Counted from the first letter of the stretch, positions 29,071 to 38,782 are shown. The stretch is 64,000 nt of DNA from Chitinophagaceae bacterium (GCA_016710745.1 JADJVB010000005.1:1-64000), one strand, 5' to 3'. The notes: generated by a model from the letters alone, not told the origin. Numbers and translations: made by a program.

Positions 29071-30411
29071 TTAAAATTTGTGTATACGTTTATAATTACT
29101 AAGTTTTATTTCCAATAAAGCCAGAACGTACAGATAGTATAAAATCAAAATATACCATGGGAATATTTTATTTAACAATATAGTAGTAAGGATAAGCAAA
29201 AGAAGATTAAAAATAAATATTTTTACACTGTCAAATCCAATTATTTTCCCAATTCTATATGTGTAATTATAAATTATTGCCCAATCATCAATAATAAAAA
29301 AAAGTGACCAGTTAAGTATGCTAACAACGGGTGATTTATAACCAATTCTGTATGAATAAAACAGTATACACAATGTGATAATATAAAAGCCCATTTGAGA
29401 AAAATAAACGGTTGAGTAATTAGAGTAACTCATTGTACCAATTCCATATTGAGTAGGTACGTATTTTCTAAGTCTTATACCGATATCATAGTTAAGTTCT
29501 CTATTGAGTATATGATTGAAAATATATTTTATAAGGCCATACAGAATAACAAACGAAGTTATTCTTATAGTAAATAATCCATTTGCATTTTCAAACAAGA
29601 ACCATTCATTAATACTATTAAACGCAAAAATATTATATAATAAATTAGTCAATGAGTAAAAGGAAATAAAAAAACCTATACCAAAAACTATCGCTAAAAT
29701 AAAAAATCTGAACCTGATATTCCTTTTCACCCTACTATTTCTAAGAAGCAGAAATAAAAACCCCGCCGAAATAATTATAGTCATTACAATGGAAAAATTA
29801 AACCCCTTATGAAAATTTACATTATCTATTTTCTCGGCAATTAACCAATCAAATACTGATACAGTTACTAAAATTAATTTGCTAGAAAATTTTGTGAATA
29901 AAAAACTAAATACCTCTTGAAGCAAAATTGAAATAAATAAAAACAATGCAAACCAAGGTGCAAATTTTATCAAAGCTGGTCTGATCACATCGGGGAATAT
30001 TTCATGACGAAAACTAATTCTTGCATAGAACAGAGCATTCTTATCTGTCAAGTATTCAGAGATGAAATGAATAACTAAGAAAACACAAAATAATATAATC
30101 AGAATTATAATTGAAAATATATAATACCCAACATATGCCTTTATAGGAAAAGCCAAAGTGCTGTTGAATCTATACGTATTTGAGTAGATAGCGTTCTCTA
30201 AATTGATTTTACTGGAAGAGAATACGAAAGGAAGGAACTCGGAAATTTGCAAAAAAAGTAATAAAACAAAGGAAGATAAAAATAAATACAGAGCAACTTT
30301 CTTTGATGACTGCTTAATTTTTTGCTGGCTTATTACAAAATAGATTACACAAAATAATATCAAATACAAAAGGGTAATAAAGAAATAGTCAATTTTAAAA
30401 TAATCTTGCAT
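29071..30411 (-). CDS. polytopic membrane protein of the AT-rich island
   Basis: About 446 residues from MQDYFKIDYFF (ATG at 30411). The open frame extends to a TTG at 30507 but overlaps the preceding zinc-ribbon reading. About 11 hydrophobic spans, rich in Phe, Ile and Leu, with short polar loops and no recognised catalytic motif. Strong AT bias compared with flanks. It is the last gene of the five-gene minus-strand operon and ends next to REP repeats. In defence islands such proteins can be membrane effectors, but nothing in the sequence proves that. Confidence 0.65.
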   Translation of the reverse strand: MQDYFKIDYFFITLLYLILFCVIYFVISQQKIKQSSKKVALYLFLSSFVLLLFLQISEFLPFVFSSSKINLENAIYSNTYRFNSTLAFPIKAYVGYYIFSIIILIILFCVFLVIHFISEYLTDKNALFYARISFRHEIFPDVIRPALIKFAPWFALFLFISILLQEVFSFLFTKFSSKLILVTVSVFDWLIAEKIDNVNFHKGFNFSIVMTIIISAGFLFLLLRNSRVKRNIRFRFFILAIVFGIGFFISFYSLTNLLYNIFAFNSINEWFLFENANGLFTIRITSFVILYGLIKYIFNHILNRELNYDIGIRLRKYVPTQYGIGTMSYSNYSTVYFSQMGFYIITLCILFYSYRIGYKSPVVSILNWSLFFIIDDWAIIYNYTYRIGKIIGFDSVKIFIFNLLLLILTTILLNKIFPWYILILYYLYVLALLEIKLSNYKRIHKF

Positions 30412-30476
30412 AAGCAATAAGTTTGAAGGAAATAGCAAATTCGAATTAAAGAAAGCTTTTACTTCAAAAGAATAAA

Positions 30477-30983
30477 TTATTTTAGGTCTTCGTTCAAAGA
30501 AGTCCAATACTCATATGAAAGTTTGCATTTAGTGCACCGCCACTCTGAATCAGCTTTATGTTCTATTGTACAAATTTTACAAGGGAATTTAAAAGCTCCT
30601 ACTTCATCTGGTCTCCCATACTATTAACTTTCTGATTAAAAGCAACAATCAATAGATTTGTGTAGGCTTCCATTAAATCTTGTATTGGCTCAGGCTTAAG
30701 ATCGTGTTTCTCTCTTGTTTCTTTGAGATTTTTTATTGACTGCAAAATATTTTTCCTGAAATCTATTTTACTATAAACATTTTCAATGGCTGCCCCTAAA
30801 AAGAAAAATGGAATCGAAATTATTACACCAGTCCAAAAAGGATTTACTATGTTAAAAGCCAATTCTAATCCTTCGCTCGAAAAAGTAAGCAACAATGCAA
30901 ATAAAAGCATCCTCAATTTGGGGGCAAATAGCCTACTAATTTTTTTAATGATAAATTGATTAAAAGTTATTCGAAGAATTCAT
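30477..30983 (-). CDS. TM protein with C-terminal zinc ribbon, probable frame errors
   Basis: The clear central frame (30599-30910) encodes two hydrophobic segments (LLFALLLTFSSEGLELAF, FWTGVIISIPFFFLGAAI), a charged helix and LMEAYTNLLIVAFNQ, then stops. The +1 frame continues directly with RPDEVGAFKFPCKICTIEH and WRCTKCKLSYEYW, a four-Cys zinc ribbon, to a TAA at 30477. One added G in GGG at 30615-30617 joins them. An ATG at 30983, 4 bp after the DGQHR stop, fits if one T of a TTTT run is extra. The zinc ribbon is clearly visible; the exact gene limits are uncertain. Confidence 0.5.
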
Positions 30984-30987
30984 TTAA

Positions 30988-32108
30988 CTAAATTCCTATT
31001 TTAGTCATATCCTTCAATTCTCCATATAATTTAGACTGCCCACCAGAACCTGGTAAATAATTATCTCTTGTAAATGCTTCATCTGTTATAGTGACTTTGT
31101 CAAAAATGGTTATGAAAACCTGCACTTCAGGAACTTCATTAAAATTATTAATGCTTCGTAAACAATCTCCCAAAAATTTCATTAATACAATAAACCCTGT
31201 TGATCTGTTTAAAATTTTACTAGCCTCTACTTTGTTCCAAGAATTTGGCCATTTGTGTTGGACTGCTTTAAAATAATTCCAAACAATTTGAGCTATCTTT
31301 CCATCCTGCTCAAGTAAAAAAAGTGGTCGCAAACAATATTTCAGATGATCCTTACCTATGTATTCATTTGGAATTTTATCTCTTCTATATAGATCTCTGT
31401 CGGTCATTTTATCCTTTGTGATTAAATCCAATAAAGATTCGACAAATGTCGCCTGTGTTATAGTTTCTTTTTCCTTATCATCAGCTACACCAAGAATTTT
31501 AATTTTATCTTTAAAAGGACTTCCACCTTTCTGATTTAAAGCTCTTGCAATTGTATGACCTGTTCGTTGCGGACTTCTAGTTTTAGCGAATTCAAATAAA
31601 TCATACGGAAGAGACTTGTTAACTTTAGTATGAGTCTTGTTAATTGTTGAAAATACTAACGCTTGATCTTCAATTTCCATATCAATAAATATTGTTACGG
31701 GAATTTGAAAACTACCTCCTGCCAGTTCACATTTATTTAAGCCTGCAATTCTGTGTTGACCATCTAAGACTTTAGCAGCATTTTGTTTTCGCACTATTTT
31801 TAAAATCTTACTTTTTTTATCGTATTCTACATCTTCAGAACGAATCGATAAAATCACTGTACTTGGAAACGTCGCGTCAATTAGGTTAACATACTTACCA
31901 ATTTCATTAACCCGCCCTTCATTTAAAGGACGCTGGATTCCAATATATTCTTCTACGTCACGGTCATTTTTTGCAGCCTTCTAACATCAACAAATGAAAT
32001 ATATTCAAGCTCATCATAGTTCATAACCCCTAGATAAAATGTACCAATTGGCTGAACTATTTCTAAGCAAGAAAGATCAGTATATTGTAAATCACTTTGA
32101 TTACTCAT
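30988..32108 (-). CDS. DGQHR-domain (DndB/ParB-like) protein, apparent frameshift
   Basis: 373 residues after adding one A to the six-base run at 31967-31972. The N-terminal MSNQSDLQYTDLSC leads to LEYISFVDVRRLQ, then, in the repaired frame, NDRDVEEYIGIQRPLNEGRV. The signature motif KVLDGQHRIAGL follows, then VFSTINKTHTKVNKSLPYDL. This is the DGQHR family, which includes DndB (regulator of DNA phosphorothioation) and DpdB of deazaguanine DNA modification. It lies 4 bp after the 4-TM gene and in the same operon as a DNA methyltransferase, consistent with a role in DNA modification or defence. No dnd or dpd genes are in the window. Confidence 0.78.
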
Positions 32109-32112
32109 AATG

Positions 32113-32628
32113 CTATTGTAATTGTGACATAATATTATTTACTTGAGTTTGATTTTCATCTCTTGGATCAGATTTTGGAGGATTCTGAAGACTCCCCAAA
32201 TTAATTGACCTATATAATGAAAGAAGGGATAAGGCAAAAAGAATAAGCGAAAATAGCCACACTATACAAAGGTTCAATGGTAGGTTTATTATTTTCAACG
32301 TATCTACAGCATAAATAAAACAATAAACAGCAGCAGAAAACAAGATTAAAACAATTCCATAATTTTTCAACCTTTTATCTATAACTGTATTTATTGAGCC
32401 AGAATGTTCATTATATAAATACCATGAAATTGTATAAAAACTTGCACTGCAAATACAAATTGTACCATTTTCAACAAATGAGGACATTTTGCCAAAAAGT
32501 GAAAACAAACAAATAGGAATAAAACTAAGTAAAATTGGAAGCAAAGTTCCTAAAACATTGTAAAAAAATGTTTCATTGGTCTTGGATCTAATTTTTTTTA
32601 ATTGATCTGAAGTATAATTATAAGCCAT
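32113..32628 (-). CDS. four-TM membrane protein of unknown function
   Basis: 171 residues. Spans at about 23-45, 55-73, 88-108 and 118-140; a polar tail follows (PPKSDPRDENQTQ). AT-rich codon use like its neighbours. Its ATG is 3 bp after the methyltransferase stop and its stop is 4 bp before the DGQHR gene, so translation is likely coupled. Not a recognised family. Confidence 0.65.
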   Translation of the reverse strand: MAYNYTSDQLKKIRSKTNETFFYNVLGTLLPILLSFIPICLFSLFGKMSSFVENGTICICSASFYTISWYLYNEHSGSINTVIDKRLKNYGIVLILFSAAVYCFIYAVDTLKIINLPLNLCIVWLFSLILFALSLLSLYRSINLGSLQNPPKSDPRDENQTQVNNIMSQLQ

Positions 32629-32631
32629 ATC

Positions 32632-33459
32632 CTAGTAATTTTTAATAATCAATTCATTTAATTTAATTTTCTGTTTTTTGCAACTAACATAACGAATAAC
32701 CGGTACCTCTACAATATTCCAATTTCTATATAATTCGACTATCAACGGGATATTTGAATTTGAAATCATAACATCACAACCTTTGTCATTTAATCCATTA
32801 GCAAATTCGGCTAATTCAATTTGATTTTTCTTTGAAAATTTGTCAATAGTGAACTGCTGAAATGGTTCTTTTTCATCTTGTTTCGGATAAGGAGGATCTA
32901 AATATATAAAATCGTTTTGATTTACCAAAGACAATATATTATGATAAGGCTTAAAATTAAGCTTCGCAGTTTTTAATTTACTAGCTATTTGTTTAAGATG
33001 TTCAAGTGTTGGGAGACTTGGATTCATTTTTCCTATCGGAACATTGTATTCTCCTTTTCCATTAACTCTATATATTCCATTAAAAGAAGTATGAACTAAG
33101 AAAATGAATCTAGAGGCCTGTTCTATCGTATTTTGAGATCGATGTTTATTAAATGACTCCCGTATTTTATAATAATAATCTTTATCAAAATTTCTTTTAT
33201 GGAACAAGAGCCTATCATAAACAGACTTTGGGTTCTTTTTAATTTGTTTATACGCATTTATTAAATGTTCGTTTACATCAGATAATTCGGCATTTTTAAA
33301 ACCGTTTGCAAAAAACAGTGAACCTGCGCCCAAAAATGGCTCCCAATATTTAGCTATACAATTTTCAGGTGGTAGATTACTTAATAGATAGCTAACTAAA
33401 TTTTGCTTTCCTCCAGCCCATCTAATAAAAGGTCTTAAAATTTTCTTTTCAGTTGACAC
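32632..33459 (-). CDS. D12-class (Dam-like) DNA adenine N6-methyltransferase
   Basis: 275 residues from a GTG at 33457-33459. The N-terminal FIRWAGGKQNLVSYLLSNLP carries the AdoMet-binding GGK motif, followed by YWEPFLGAGSLFFANG (FxGxG, motif I). FLVHTSFNGIYRVNGKGEYN is the family motif, and DFIYLDPPYPK is the catalytic DPPY. Length fits Dam (about 280). The open frame runs 57 codons further upstream, but that part looks like intergenic repeat text, so GTG is preferred. It methylates adenine, probably in GATC or a related site. It is the first gene of the AT-rich operon; no restriction endonuclease is visible beside it. Confidence 0.88.
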   Translation of the reverse strand: MSTEKKILRPFIRWAGGKQNLVSYLLSNLPPENCIAKYWEPFLGAGSLFFANGFKNAELSDVNEHLINAYKQIKKNPKSVYDRLLFHKRNFDKDYYYKIRESFNKHRSQNTIEQASRFIFLVHTSFNGIYRVNGKGEYNVPIGKMNPSLPTLEHLKQIASKLKTAKLNFKPYHNILSLVNQNDFIYLDPPYPKQDEKEPFQQFTIDKFSKKNQIELAEFANGLNDKGCDVMISNSNIPLIVELYRNWNIVEVPVIRYVSCKKQKIKLNELIIKNY

Positions 33460-33627
33460 TATACTTAGTTTTAGTAAATCACACTTAATTAATGTTCTTT
33501 TTTCCGCTTCGATAAAAGTTCCCCATTTGGTATGCCGTACAAGTGAGTGACACAACGATGATGCCATGAAAAACAAATGCTTGTCCCAAAAAAAATAAGC
33601 ACTTCGTTCTTTAACCCTGCTTCGGTT

Positions 33628-33660
33628 CAATAGATTTCTCCTATCGTCGAAATGACAGAG
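33628..33660. repeat. TGTCATTTCGACnnnAGGAGAAATCT intergenic repeat
   Basis: On the minus strand CTGTCATTTCGACGATAGGA then GAAATCTA, an intergenic motif I recall from many Bacteroidota genomes. It marks the right boundary of the AT-rich operon. Confidence 0.5.
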
Positions 33661-33665
33661 AGGTG

Positions 33666-35315
33666 TTACACCCCAATCTTCTCATTCACCATGGCAATGA
33701 TCTCGGCTTCCAGGGCAATGGCCTTGGTTTGTATTTCGGCGCCACGGGCAATGAGGCCGGTAATAAATTCCTTATCGGCATAACCGGCGGCATTAATGCG
33801 CACGTTCATGTAAGCGCCTATTACGGCAGTGCGGGCACAAAGGGCGCCCACGCCGGCATCGGTAACAGAATTGGGGTTGCCGGTTTGTACCATGGCTTTT
33901 ATTACTTCCATGCTTTTATAAGCGGTTTCCATTACGGCAAAAGGTATTTCAATGGCATATTTGGTGGCGGCCTGTATGGCTGCTGTGCGTTGGGCTTTTT
34001 CCTCGGCGGTGGCTTTGGGCAGGGCAAAGGCTTCCATAATTTTATTGAAGGCGGCGGTGTCGGCATCTACCAGGCGCAGGAGTTCGTTCTTGTATTGCTG
34101 GCCCTGTTGGGCCCAGTCGCTGAACTCGACCCAGCGTTCGTCCCACCCACGTTTGTGGCTGCTGAGGTTGGCCACCATGGTGCCCAGGCTGATGCCCAGT
34201 GCGGCCACATAAGCGCTGATGCTGCCGCCGCCGGGGGCCGGGCTTTCGCTGGCGGTTTCGTTGGCAAAGGCGGTGAGGGTTAGGCGAACCAGTTTGCTGT
34301 CGGCTTCGTTGGCGAGCATGTATTCGATGATGCGTTCCTGCGGGTTAAAGGGCCCCAGTTCGTCGAGCCCCATGCTTTTGATGGCTATTTTAATGAGTTC
34401 GGCTTCGCTTACGCCGGTGCTGCGCTGCTGCTTTTGTAAAAAGTATTTGCCGGCATCGGTCATGGCTTTCAGGGGGATGAGGCCTACCAGTTCGGAGCCG
34501 GTTACCCGTATGCCACGGGCGGTGGCTTTGGTGCATACTTCGTCGAAGGCTACGTGCACGGGGGTGGTATTGATGTTGGTGAGGTTCATGGAGATCTGCG
34601 CCACGCCATATTCCTCAATATACCAGCCAATGGCTTTTACGGCTTTGAGGCTGCCGGGCTGGTTTACTTTCTTGCCATCAACCTCCACATTGCGGCCGGC
34701 TTCCCGTACATCGAAGGCGATGGCATTGGCACGGCGGGTTGATGTGGTATTGAGGTTGATATTATACGCTACCAGAAAATCTCTTGCGCCAATTACAGTC
34801 CCGCCTCGTTTGGCATCAAATTCTGCAGGACCAAAATCGGGCTTCCACTGCGGTTCTTTTATTTTTTTGAAGAAGCCTTCGTATTCGCCGGCACGTATCA
34901 CAGACAGGTTGTTCCTGGCGGCGTTGGGCTGGGCGGCTTCGTAGAGGTACACGGGGATGTTGAGTTCTTCTCCTACCCTTTTGGCGAGTTGCCGTGCGTA
35001 CTGCGCTGTTTCTTCCATGCTGATGTTGGCAATGGGTATGAGGGGACAAACATCGGTGGCGCCCATGCGGGGGTGCTCGCCTTTGTGTTTGCTCATGTCT
35101 ATTAACTCACCGGCTTTTTTGATGGCCTGGAAAGCGGCTTCTATTACGTTTTGTGGTTCGCCTACGATGGTTACTACGGTGCGGTTGGTGGCTTTGCCGG
35201 GGTCTACGTTTAGTAAACGTACGCCTTCTATCTTTTCGATTTCATCGGTTATTTGTTTGATGATGTTGAGGTCGTTGCCTTCGGAGAAGTTTGGGACGCA
35301 TTCGATGAGTTGCAT
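33666..35315 (-). CDS. ftcD: glutamate formimidoyltransferase / formimidotetrahydrofolate cyclodeaminase, bifunctional
   Basis: 549 residues, cytoplasmic. It transfers the formimino group of formiminoglutamate to tetrahydrofolate and then deaminates it, the last step of histidine degradation. Residues 1-180 are the FT N-subdomain (ECVPNFSEGND, GEHPRMGATDVCP), 181-300 the FT C-subdomain (ARDFLVAYNINLNT, TPVHVAFDEV), and about 345-549 the cyclodeaminase four-helix bundle (SPAPGGGSISAYVAALG, VTDAGVGALCARTA). The ATG at 35315 is chosen; the longer frame enters a dispersed repeat. HutI lies 1.6 kb away on the same strand. Confidence 0.94.
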   Translation of the reverse strand: MQLIECVPNFSEGNDLNIIKQITDEIEKIEGVRLLNVDPGKATNRTVVTIVGEPQNVIEAAFQAIKKAGELIDMSKHKGEHPRMGATDVCPLIPIANISMEETAQYARQLAKRVGEELNIPVYLYEAAQPNAARNNLSVIRAGEYEGFFKKIKEPQWKPDFGPAEFDAKRGGTVIGARDFLVAYNINLNTTSTRRANAIAFDVREAGRNVEVDGKKVNQPGSLKAVKAIGWYIEEYGVAQISMNLTNINTTPVHVAFDEVCTKATARGIRVTGSELVGLIPLKAMTDAGKYFLQKQQRSTGVSEAELIKIAIKSMGLDELGPFNPQERIIEYMLANEADSKLVRLTLTAFANETASESPAPGGGSISAYVAALGISLGTMVANLSSHKRGWDERWVEFSDWAQQGQQYKNELLRLVDADTAAFNKIMEAFALPKATAEEKAQRTAAIQAATKYAIEIPFAVMETAYKSMEVIKAMVQTGNPNSVTDAGVGALCARTAVIGAYMNVRINAAGYADKEFITGLIARGAEIQTKAIALEAEIIAMVNEKIGV

Positions 35316-35352
35316 GTTGGGTTTTTGTTTAAAATTAAGAAAATTAAAGATG

Positions 35353-35470
35353 AACCACAAAGACACGAAGGCACGAAGGTACACGAAGATGCAAAGTTCC
35401 ACGCAAAGAACGCCAAGGGGCAAAGACGCAAAGAAAACTTAGCGGCCTTGCATCTTTGCGGCTTTGCGTT
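35353..35470. repeat. CCACAAAGACACGAAGGCACGAAG intergenic repeat, copy 1
   Basis: ACCACAAAGACACGAAGGC ... GCAAAGACGCAAAGAAAAC ... CATCTTTGCGGCTTTGCGTT. Arms of A-rich GCAAAG text pair with CTTTGC text to form a long weak hairpin. A second copy lies at 36858. Confidence 0.7.
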
Positions 35471-35558
35471 AAAAAAATCAAAATCATACCCCCATATGAT
35501 AAACATTTGCTCCACTTATTACCTAAACCTCGAAATTTGCACTAAATAAACTAAACCA

Positions 35559-36854
35559 ATGATTCACCCCTATAACTACGTGACCGCCAAAGAAGCCTTA
35601 TCCATTATCGAAAGCAATACCCGCGTATTCATCCATGGCAGCATGTGTACACCTACCTACCTGCTGCAGGAAATGACAAAAGAAGCAGAAAGACTGCAGA
35701 ATGTGGAATTGGTCTCTATTTCATTAAAAGGGGAAGTACCCGTGGAAGATGAACAGTACGGCAATGCTTTCCGGATGAACTCCCTGTTTGTGAGCACCCC
35801 GGTACGTAAGGCCGTGGCTGAAGGCCGTGGCGATTTTATACCGGTGTTTTTAAGTGATATCCCCGATCTTTTTAAAAATGGCATCCTGCCCCTTGATACG
35901 GCCATTGTGCAGGTATCACCACCCGATAAGCAGGGATATGTAAGCCTGGGTGTTTCGGTGGATATCGCCCGGGCGGCGGTGGATAATGCTAAACAGATCA
36001 TCGCACTGATCAACCCACGTATGCCGCGCACCCATGGGGATGGTATGATCCATACCGACCGCTTTACTAAAATGGTATTTCATGAGGCCGAACTACCCGA
36101 AGAAAGCTACAGCAGCAAAGTGGGCGAAAATGAACTGAAGATCGGGAAACTGATCGCCGATATGATCGATAATGGCAGTACCCTGCAAATGGGCATCGGC
36201 ACCATACCGGATGCCGTGCTGAGCCTGCTGGGCAACCATAAAGATCTGGGTGTACATACCGAAATGTTGAGCGACGGGGTGATCAAACTGATAGAGGACG
36301 ATGTAGTCAATAACCGGAAAAAGAAGATTCACCCCAATAAAACAGTTACCTCCTTTGCCATTGGCACCCGCAAACTGTATAATTATGTGGATGATAACCC
36401 CTCCGTGGTATTCCTGGATATCGATTATGTGAATGAACCGACGGTAATACGACGCAACCCCAAGGTGATCGCCATCAACAGCGCCATTGAGGTTGACCTT
36501 ACCGGACAGGTTTGGAGCGATAGCATCGGTACCTACCAGTACAGCGGCATCGGCGGACAAATGGACTTCATCCGCGGCGCGGCGTTGAGCAAGGGCGGTA
36601 AACCGATCATTGCCTTAACCAGTCGTACCAAACATGGCACGCCAAGGATCGTTCCTTTTTTGAAAGAAGGCGCCGGCGTGGTTACCACCCGCGGGCATGT
36701 ACACTATGTAGTTACCGAATATGGCGTAGCGTATTTGTTTGGGAAGAATTTGCGGCAGCGGGCGAAGCTGCTGATCGATATTGCGCATCCGGATGACCGG
36801 GAGGCGTTGATGAAGAGTTGTTTTGAAAGGTTTAAGGTTTTTATTAACGATTGA
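35559..36854 (+). CDS. acetyl-CoA hydrolase/transferase family protein (4-hydroxybutyrate CoA-transferase-like)
   Basis: 431 residues. Family-I CoA-transferase fold: SPPDKQGYVSLGVSVD in the N-domain, then MGIGTIPDAVLSLL and HTEMLSDG, where E235 is the likely catalytic glutamate that carries CoA. The C-terminal IGGQMDFIRGAALSKGGKPI and VTEYGVAYLFGKNLRQRA are conserved. It moves CoA between an acyl-CoA and acetate or a related acid, or hydrolyses acetyl-CoA; the exact substrate cannot be read from sequence. It is divergent from the FTCD gene and convergent with hutI across a hairpin-like repeat. Confidence 0.9.
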   Translation: MIHPYNYVTAKEALSIIESNTRVFIHGSMCTPTYLLQEMTKEAERLQNVELVSISLKGEVPVEDEQYGNAFRMNSLFVSTPVRKAVAEGRGDFIPVFLSDIPDLFKNGILPLDTAIVQVSPPDKQGYVSLGVSVDIARAAVDNAKQIIALINPRMPRTHGDGMIHTDRFTKMVFHEAELPEESYSSKVGENELKIGKLIADMIDNGSTLQMGIGTIPDAVLSLLGNHKDLGVHTEMLSDGVIKLIEDDVVNNRKKKIHPNKTVTSFAIGTRKLYNYVDDNPSVVFLDIDYVNEPTVIRRNPKVIAINSAIEVDLTGQVWSDSIGTYQYSGIGGQMDFIRGAALSKGGKPIIALTSRTKHGTPRIVPFLKEGAGVVTTRGHVHYVVTEYGVAYLFGKNLRQRAKLLIDIAHPDDREALMKSCFERFKVFIND

Positions 36855-36857
36855 TTG

Positions 36858-36934
36858 AACCACTAAGGCTCAAAGGCACTAAGGAACACGAAGAAAAACT
36901 TAGTACTTCTTTGTGTCTTCGTGTCTTTTTGGTA
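36858..36934. repeat. ACTAAGGCTCAAAGGCACTAAG intergenic repeat, copy 2
   Basis: ACCACTAAGGCTCAAAGGCA ... CTTTGTGTCTTCGTGTCTTT: an inverted layout between convergent genes, related to 35353-35470, probably acting as a terminator structure. Confidence 0.65.
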
Positions 36935-36983
36935 AAAATAGTACCCTCTGTTTCCTCTGCTCCCCAGCGTCCCCTGCGTGAAA

Positions 36984-38225
36984 CTACACAAACTCCCCGT
37001 TAATCATCACCTTATCGATCAAATTTGCTCCAAAAGAATAGGGCAGATACGCCAGCGAAGGAACCGGTTTTGTAAAAATAAGATTGGCTTTTTTGCCGAT
37101 GGTGATGGAGCCGAGTTCTTTCTCCAGTTCCATGGCAAAAGCGGCATTTATTGTAGCTGCATTGATGGCTTCTTCGGGTAACATTTTCATTTGTATACAG
37201 CTTACCGCAACCACAAAATTCATATTACCGCTGGGCGATGAGCCTGGGTTATAATCGCTGGCGAGGGCGATGGCACAACCGGCATCAATTAATTGCCTGG
37301 CGGGCTGATAATTCATTCTTAAGAAGAAGGCAGCGGTTGGCAACAGGGTTCCGATCACGGTTGAACCACTTAAAAATTTAACATCATTATCCGTCATAGT
37401 CTCCAGATGATCAACGGATAAAGCATTTAATTTTATGGCCGATTCGATGCCACCGATGCTGTTTAACTGGTTAACATGCAGTTTGGGTTTGAGGCCGAAG
37501 CCCTGGCCTGCCCGGCAAATGATCTCCATCTCTTCGGGCGAGAAAAAACCGGTTTCACAGAAGCAATCGATATAGTCGGCGAGCCCTTCATTGGCGATCA
37601 CAGGCAGCATATCGTTAATGATCTGGTTGATATAGCCGGTATGGTTTTCTTTAAACGCCAGCGGATAGGTATGCGCTCCCAGGAAGGTTGCTTTAACAGG
37701 GATACTTGCTTTTTCTTTGAGCTTTTTTATCACCCGCAACATCTTCAACTCCCCTTCTACCGTAAGCCCATAGCCCGATTTTATTTCGATGGCGCCGGTA
37801 CCGAGTTTGATCACTTCTTCCATTCGTTTCCAGGCGCTGTTGAACAGCTCATCTTCACTTGCTTCGTTTAATTTACTGGACGAGTTCAGGATGCCACCAC
37901 CTTTTGCTGCTATCTCCGCATAGCTCATACCTTTTATCTTATCAATGAATTCTTCCTCACGTGTTTTTGCGAAAACAATATGGGTATGACTATCGCACCA
38001 GGTGGGCAATACGAACTGTTCATGTGCATCAATGATATTTTTCGGCAGCTGCGGAACTTTTAGTTCCAGTTCGTACATGGCACCGTAATCGGCAATAATA
38101 CCGTCTTCCACCAAAAGAAAGGCATTTTCAATGGTTGGCAAACCGGCAAGCGCTACACCACGGAGCAGGGTTGATTCTTCCCGGGTGTTTACCAGTTGGC
38201 CTATATTGGTTATTAGTGTTGTCAT
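36984..38225 (-). CDS. hutI: imidazolonepropionase
   Basis: 413 residues, amidohydrolase superfamily. It opens the imidazolone ring to give N-formimino-L-glutamate in histidine degradation. Metal ligands H80 and H82 are in LPTWCDSHTHIVFAKTRE; EIKSGYGLTVEGELKML, ATFLGAHTYPLAF, KPKLHVNQLNSIGG and DHLETM are family blocks, and SDYNPGSSPSGNM holds the late Asp. Full length. With FTCD at 33666-35315 it supplies two consecutive steps of the pathway; hutH and hutU are not in the window. Confidence 0.95.
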   Translation of the reverse strand: MTTLITNIGQLVNTREESTLLRGVALAGLPTIENAFLLVEDGIIADYGAMYELELKVPQLPKNIIDAHEQFVLPTWCDSHTHIVFAKTREEEFIDKIKGMSYAEIAAKGGGILNSSSKLNEASEDELFNSAWKRMEEVIKLGTGAIEIKSGYGLTVEGELKMLRVIKKLKEKASIPVKATFLGAHTYPLAFKENHTGYINQIINDMLPVIANEGLADYIDCFCETGFFSPEEMEIICRAGQGFGLKPKLHVNQLNSIGGIESAIKLNALSVDHLETMTDNDVKFLSGSTVIGTLLPTAAFFLRMNYQPARQLIDAGCAIALASDYNPGSSPSGNMNFVVAVSCIQMKMLPEEAINAATINAAFAMELEKELGSITIGKKANLIFTKPVPSLAYLPYSFGANLIDKVMINGEFV

Positions 38226-38266
38226 GTTTTAAAAAGGGCCCTGCGGCTATGCCGGTGCCGTTTTAT

Positions 38267-38773
38267 TCAGTTTTTTGTAAATGCTGCCCTACGGCGTATC
38301 AGGAAATCAACCATTTCACCATACCGGATCCCTTTGGTAATATTTAAAACGCCCTGACCAATAATTATTTCTTCCTGGAATTCAACCGATCGGAAATTAT
38401 CTACACCAGCCCGTTCGGCATAGATAAAAGTACGGGGGCCTCTTCGCCTGATTTCCACCATATCATAAACCGCACTATCGAAACTGATCTTATTTTCACC
38501 ATCATAGATTCGTACAAAGTATTTTTCGGTCGATTGTTTTCCATTCTCATCCGTATATTGGTAATTAAACAACAGCGAATCTTTCAGGTCAACTATTTCG
38601 AGTTGGGCCTTTACAGTCGATTGTAATTTACCCTCGCCCGTGTTCGTTAAAACCACAGTGCCGGTCCAGTTACCAACAATTGTTTTAAGTTCAGTATTGG
38701 TATACGGCGGGGTTCGCTGTGCCAACACCGAAAATGATAATAGAAAGAAAACTGCACTGAACAAAATTTTCAT
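38267..38773 (-). CDS. secreted protein of unknown function
   Basis: 168 residues. Signal peptide MKILFSAVFFLLSFSVLAQ, then a beta-rich domain with TIVGNWTGTVVLTNTGEGK and LLFNYQYTDENGKQ, a lipocalin-like start pattern. The start at 38773 (ATG) is used rather than the TTG three codons upstream. It begins 10 bp after the Mur ligase stop and is probably cotranscribed with it. No function known. Confidence 0.68.
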   Translation of the reverse strand: MKILFSAVFFLLSFSVLAQRTPPYTNTELKTIVGNWTGTVVLTNTGEGKLQSTVKAQLEIVDLKDSLLFNYQYTDENGKQSTEKYFVRIYDGENKISFDSAVYDMVEIRRRGPRTFIYAERAGVDNFRSVEFQEEIIIGQGVLNITKGIRYGEMVDFLIRRRAAFTKN

Positions 38774-38782
38774 AACCTGCAA

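Noticed and set aside
33460..33630. N-terminal 57-codon extension of the adenine methyltransferase
   Set aside because: The stretch resembles recurrent intergenic text and has no homology expectation; the Dam family begins near the GTG at 33459.
33663..34944. Long plus-strand open frames opposite the FTCD gene
   Set aside because: They are antisense shadows created by high third-position GC; FTCD motifs are unambiguous on the minus strand.
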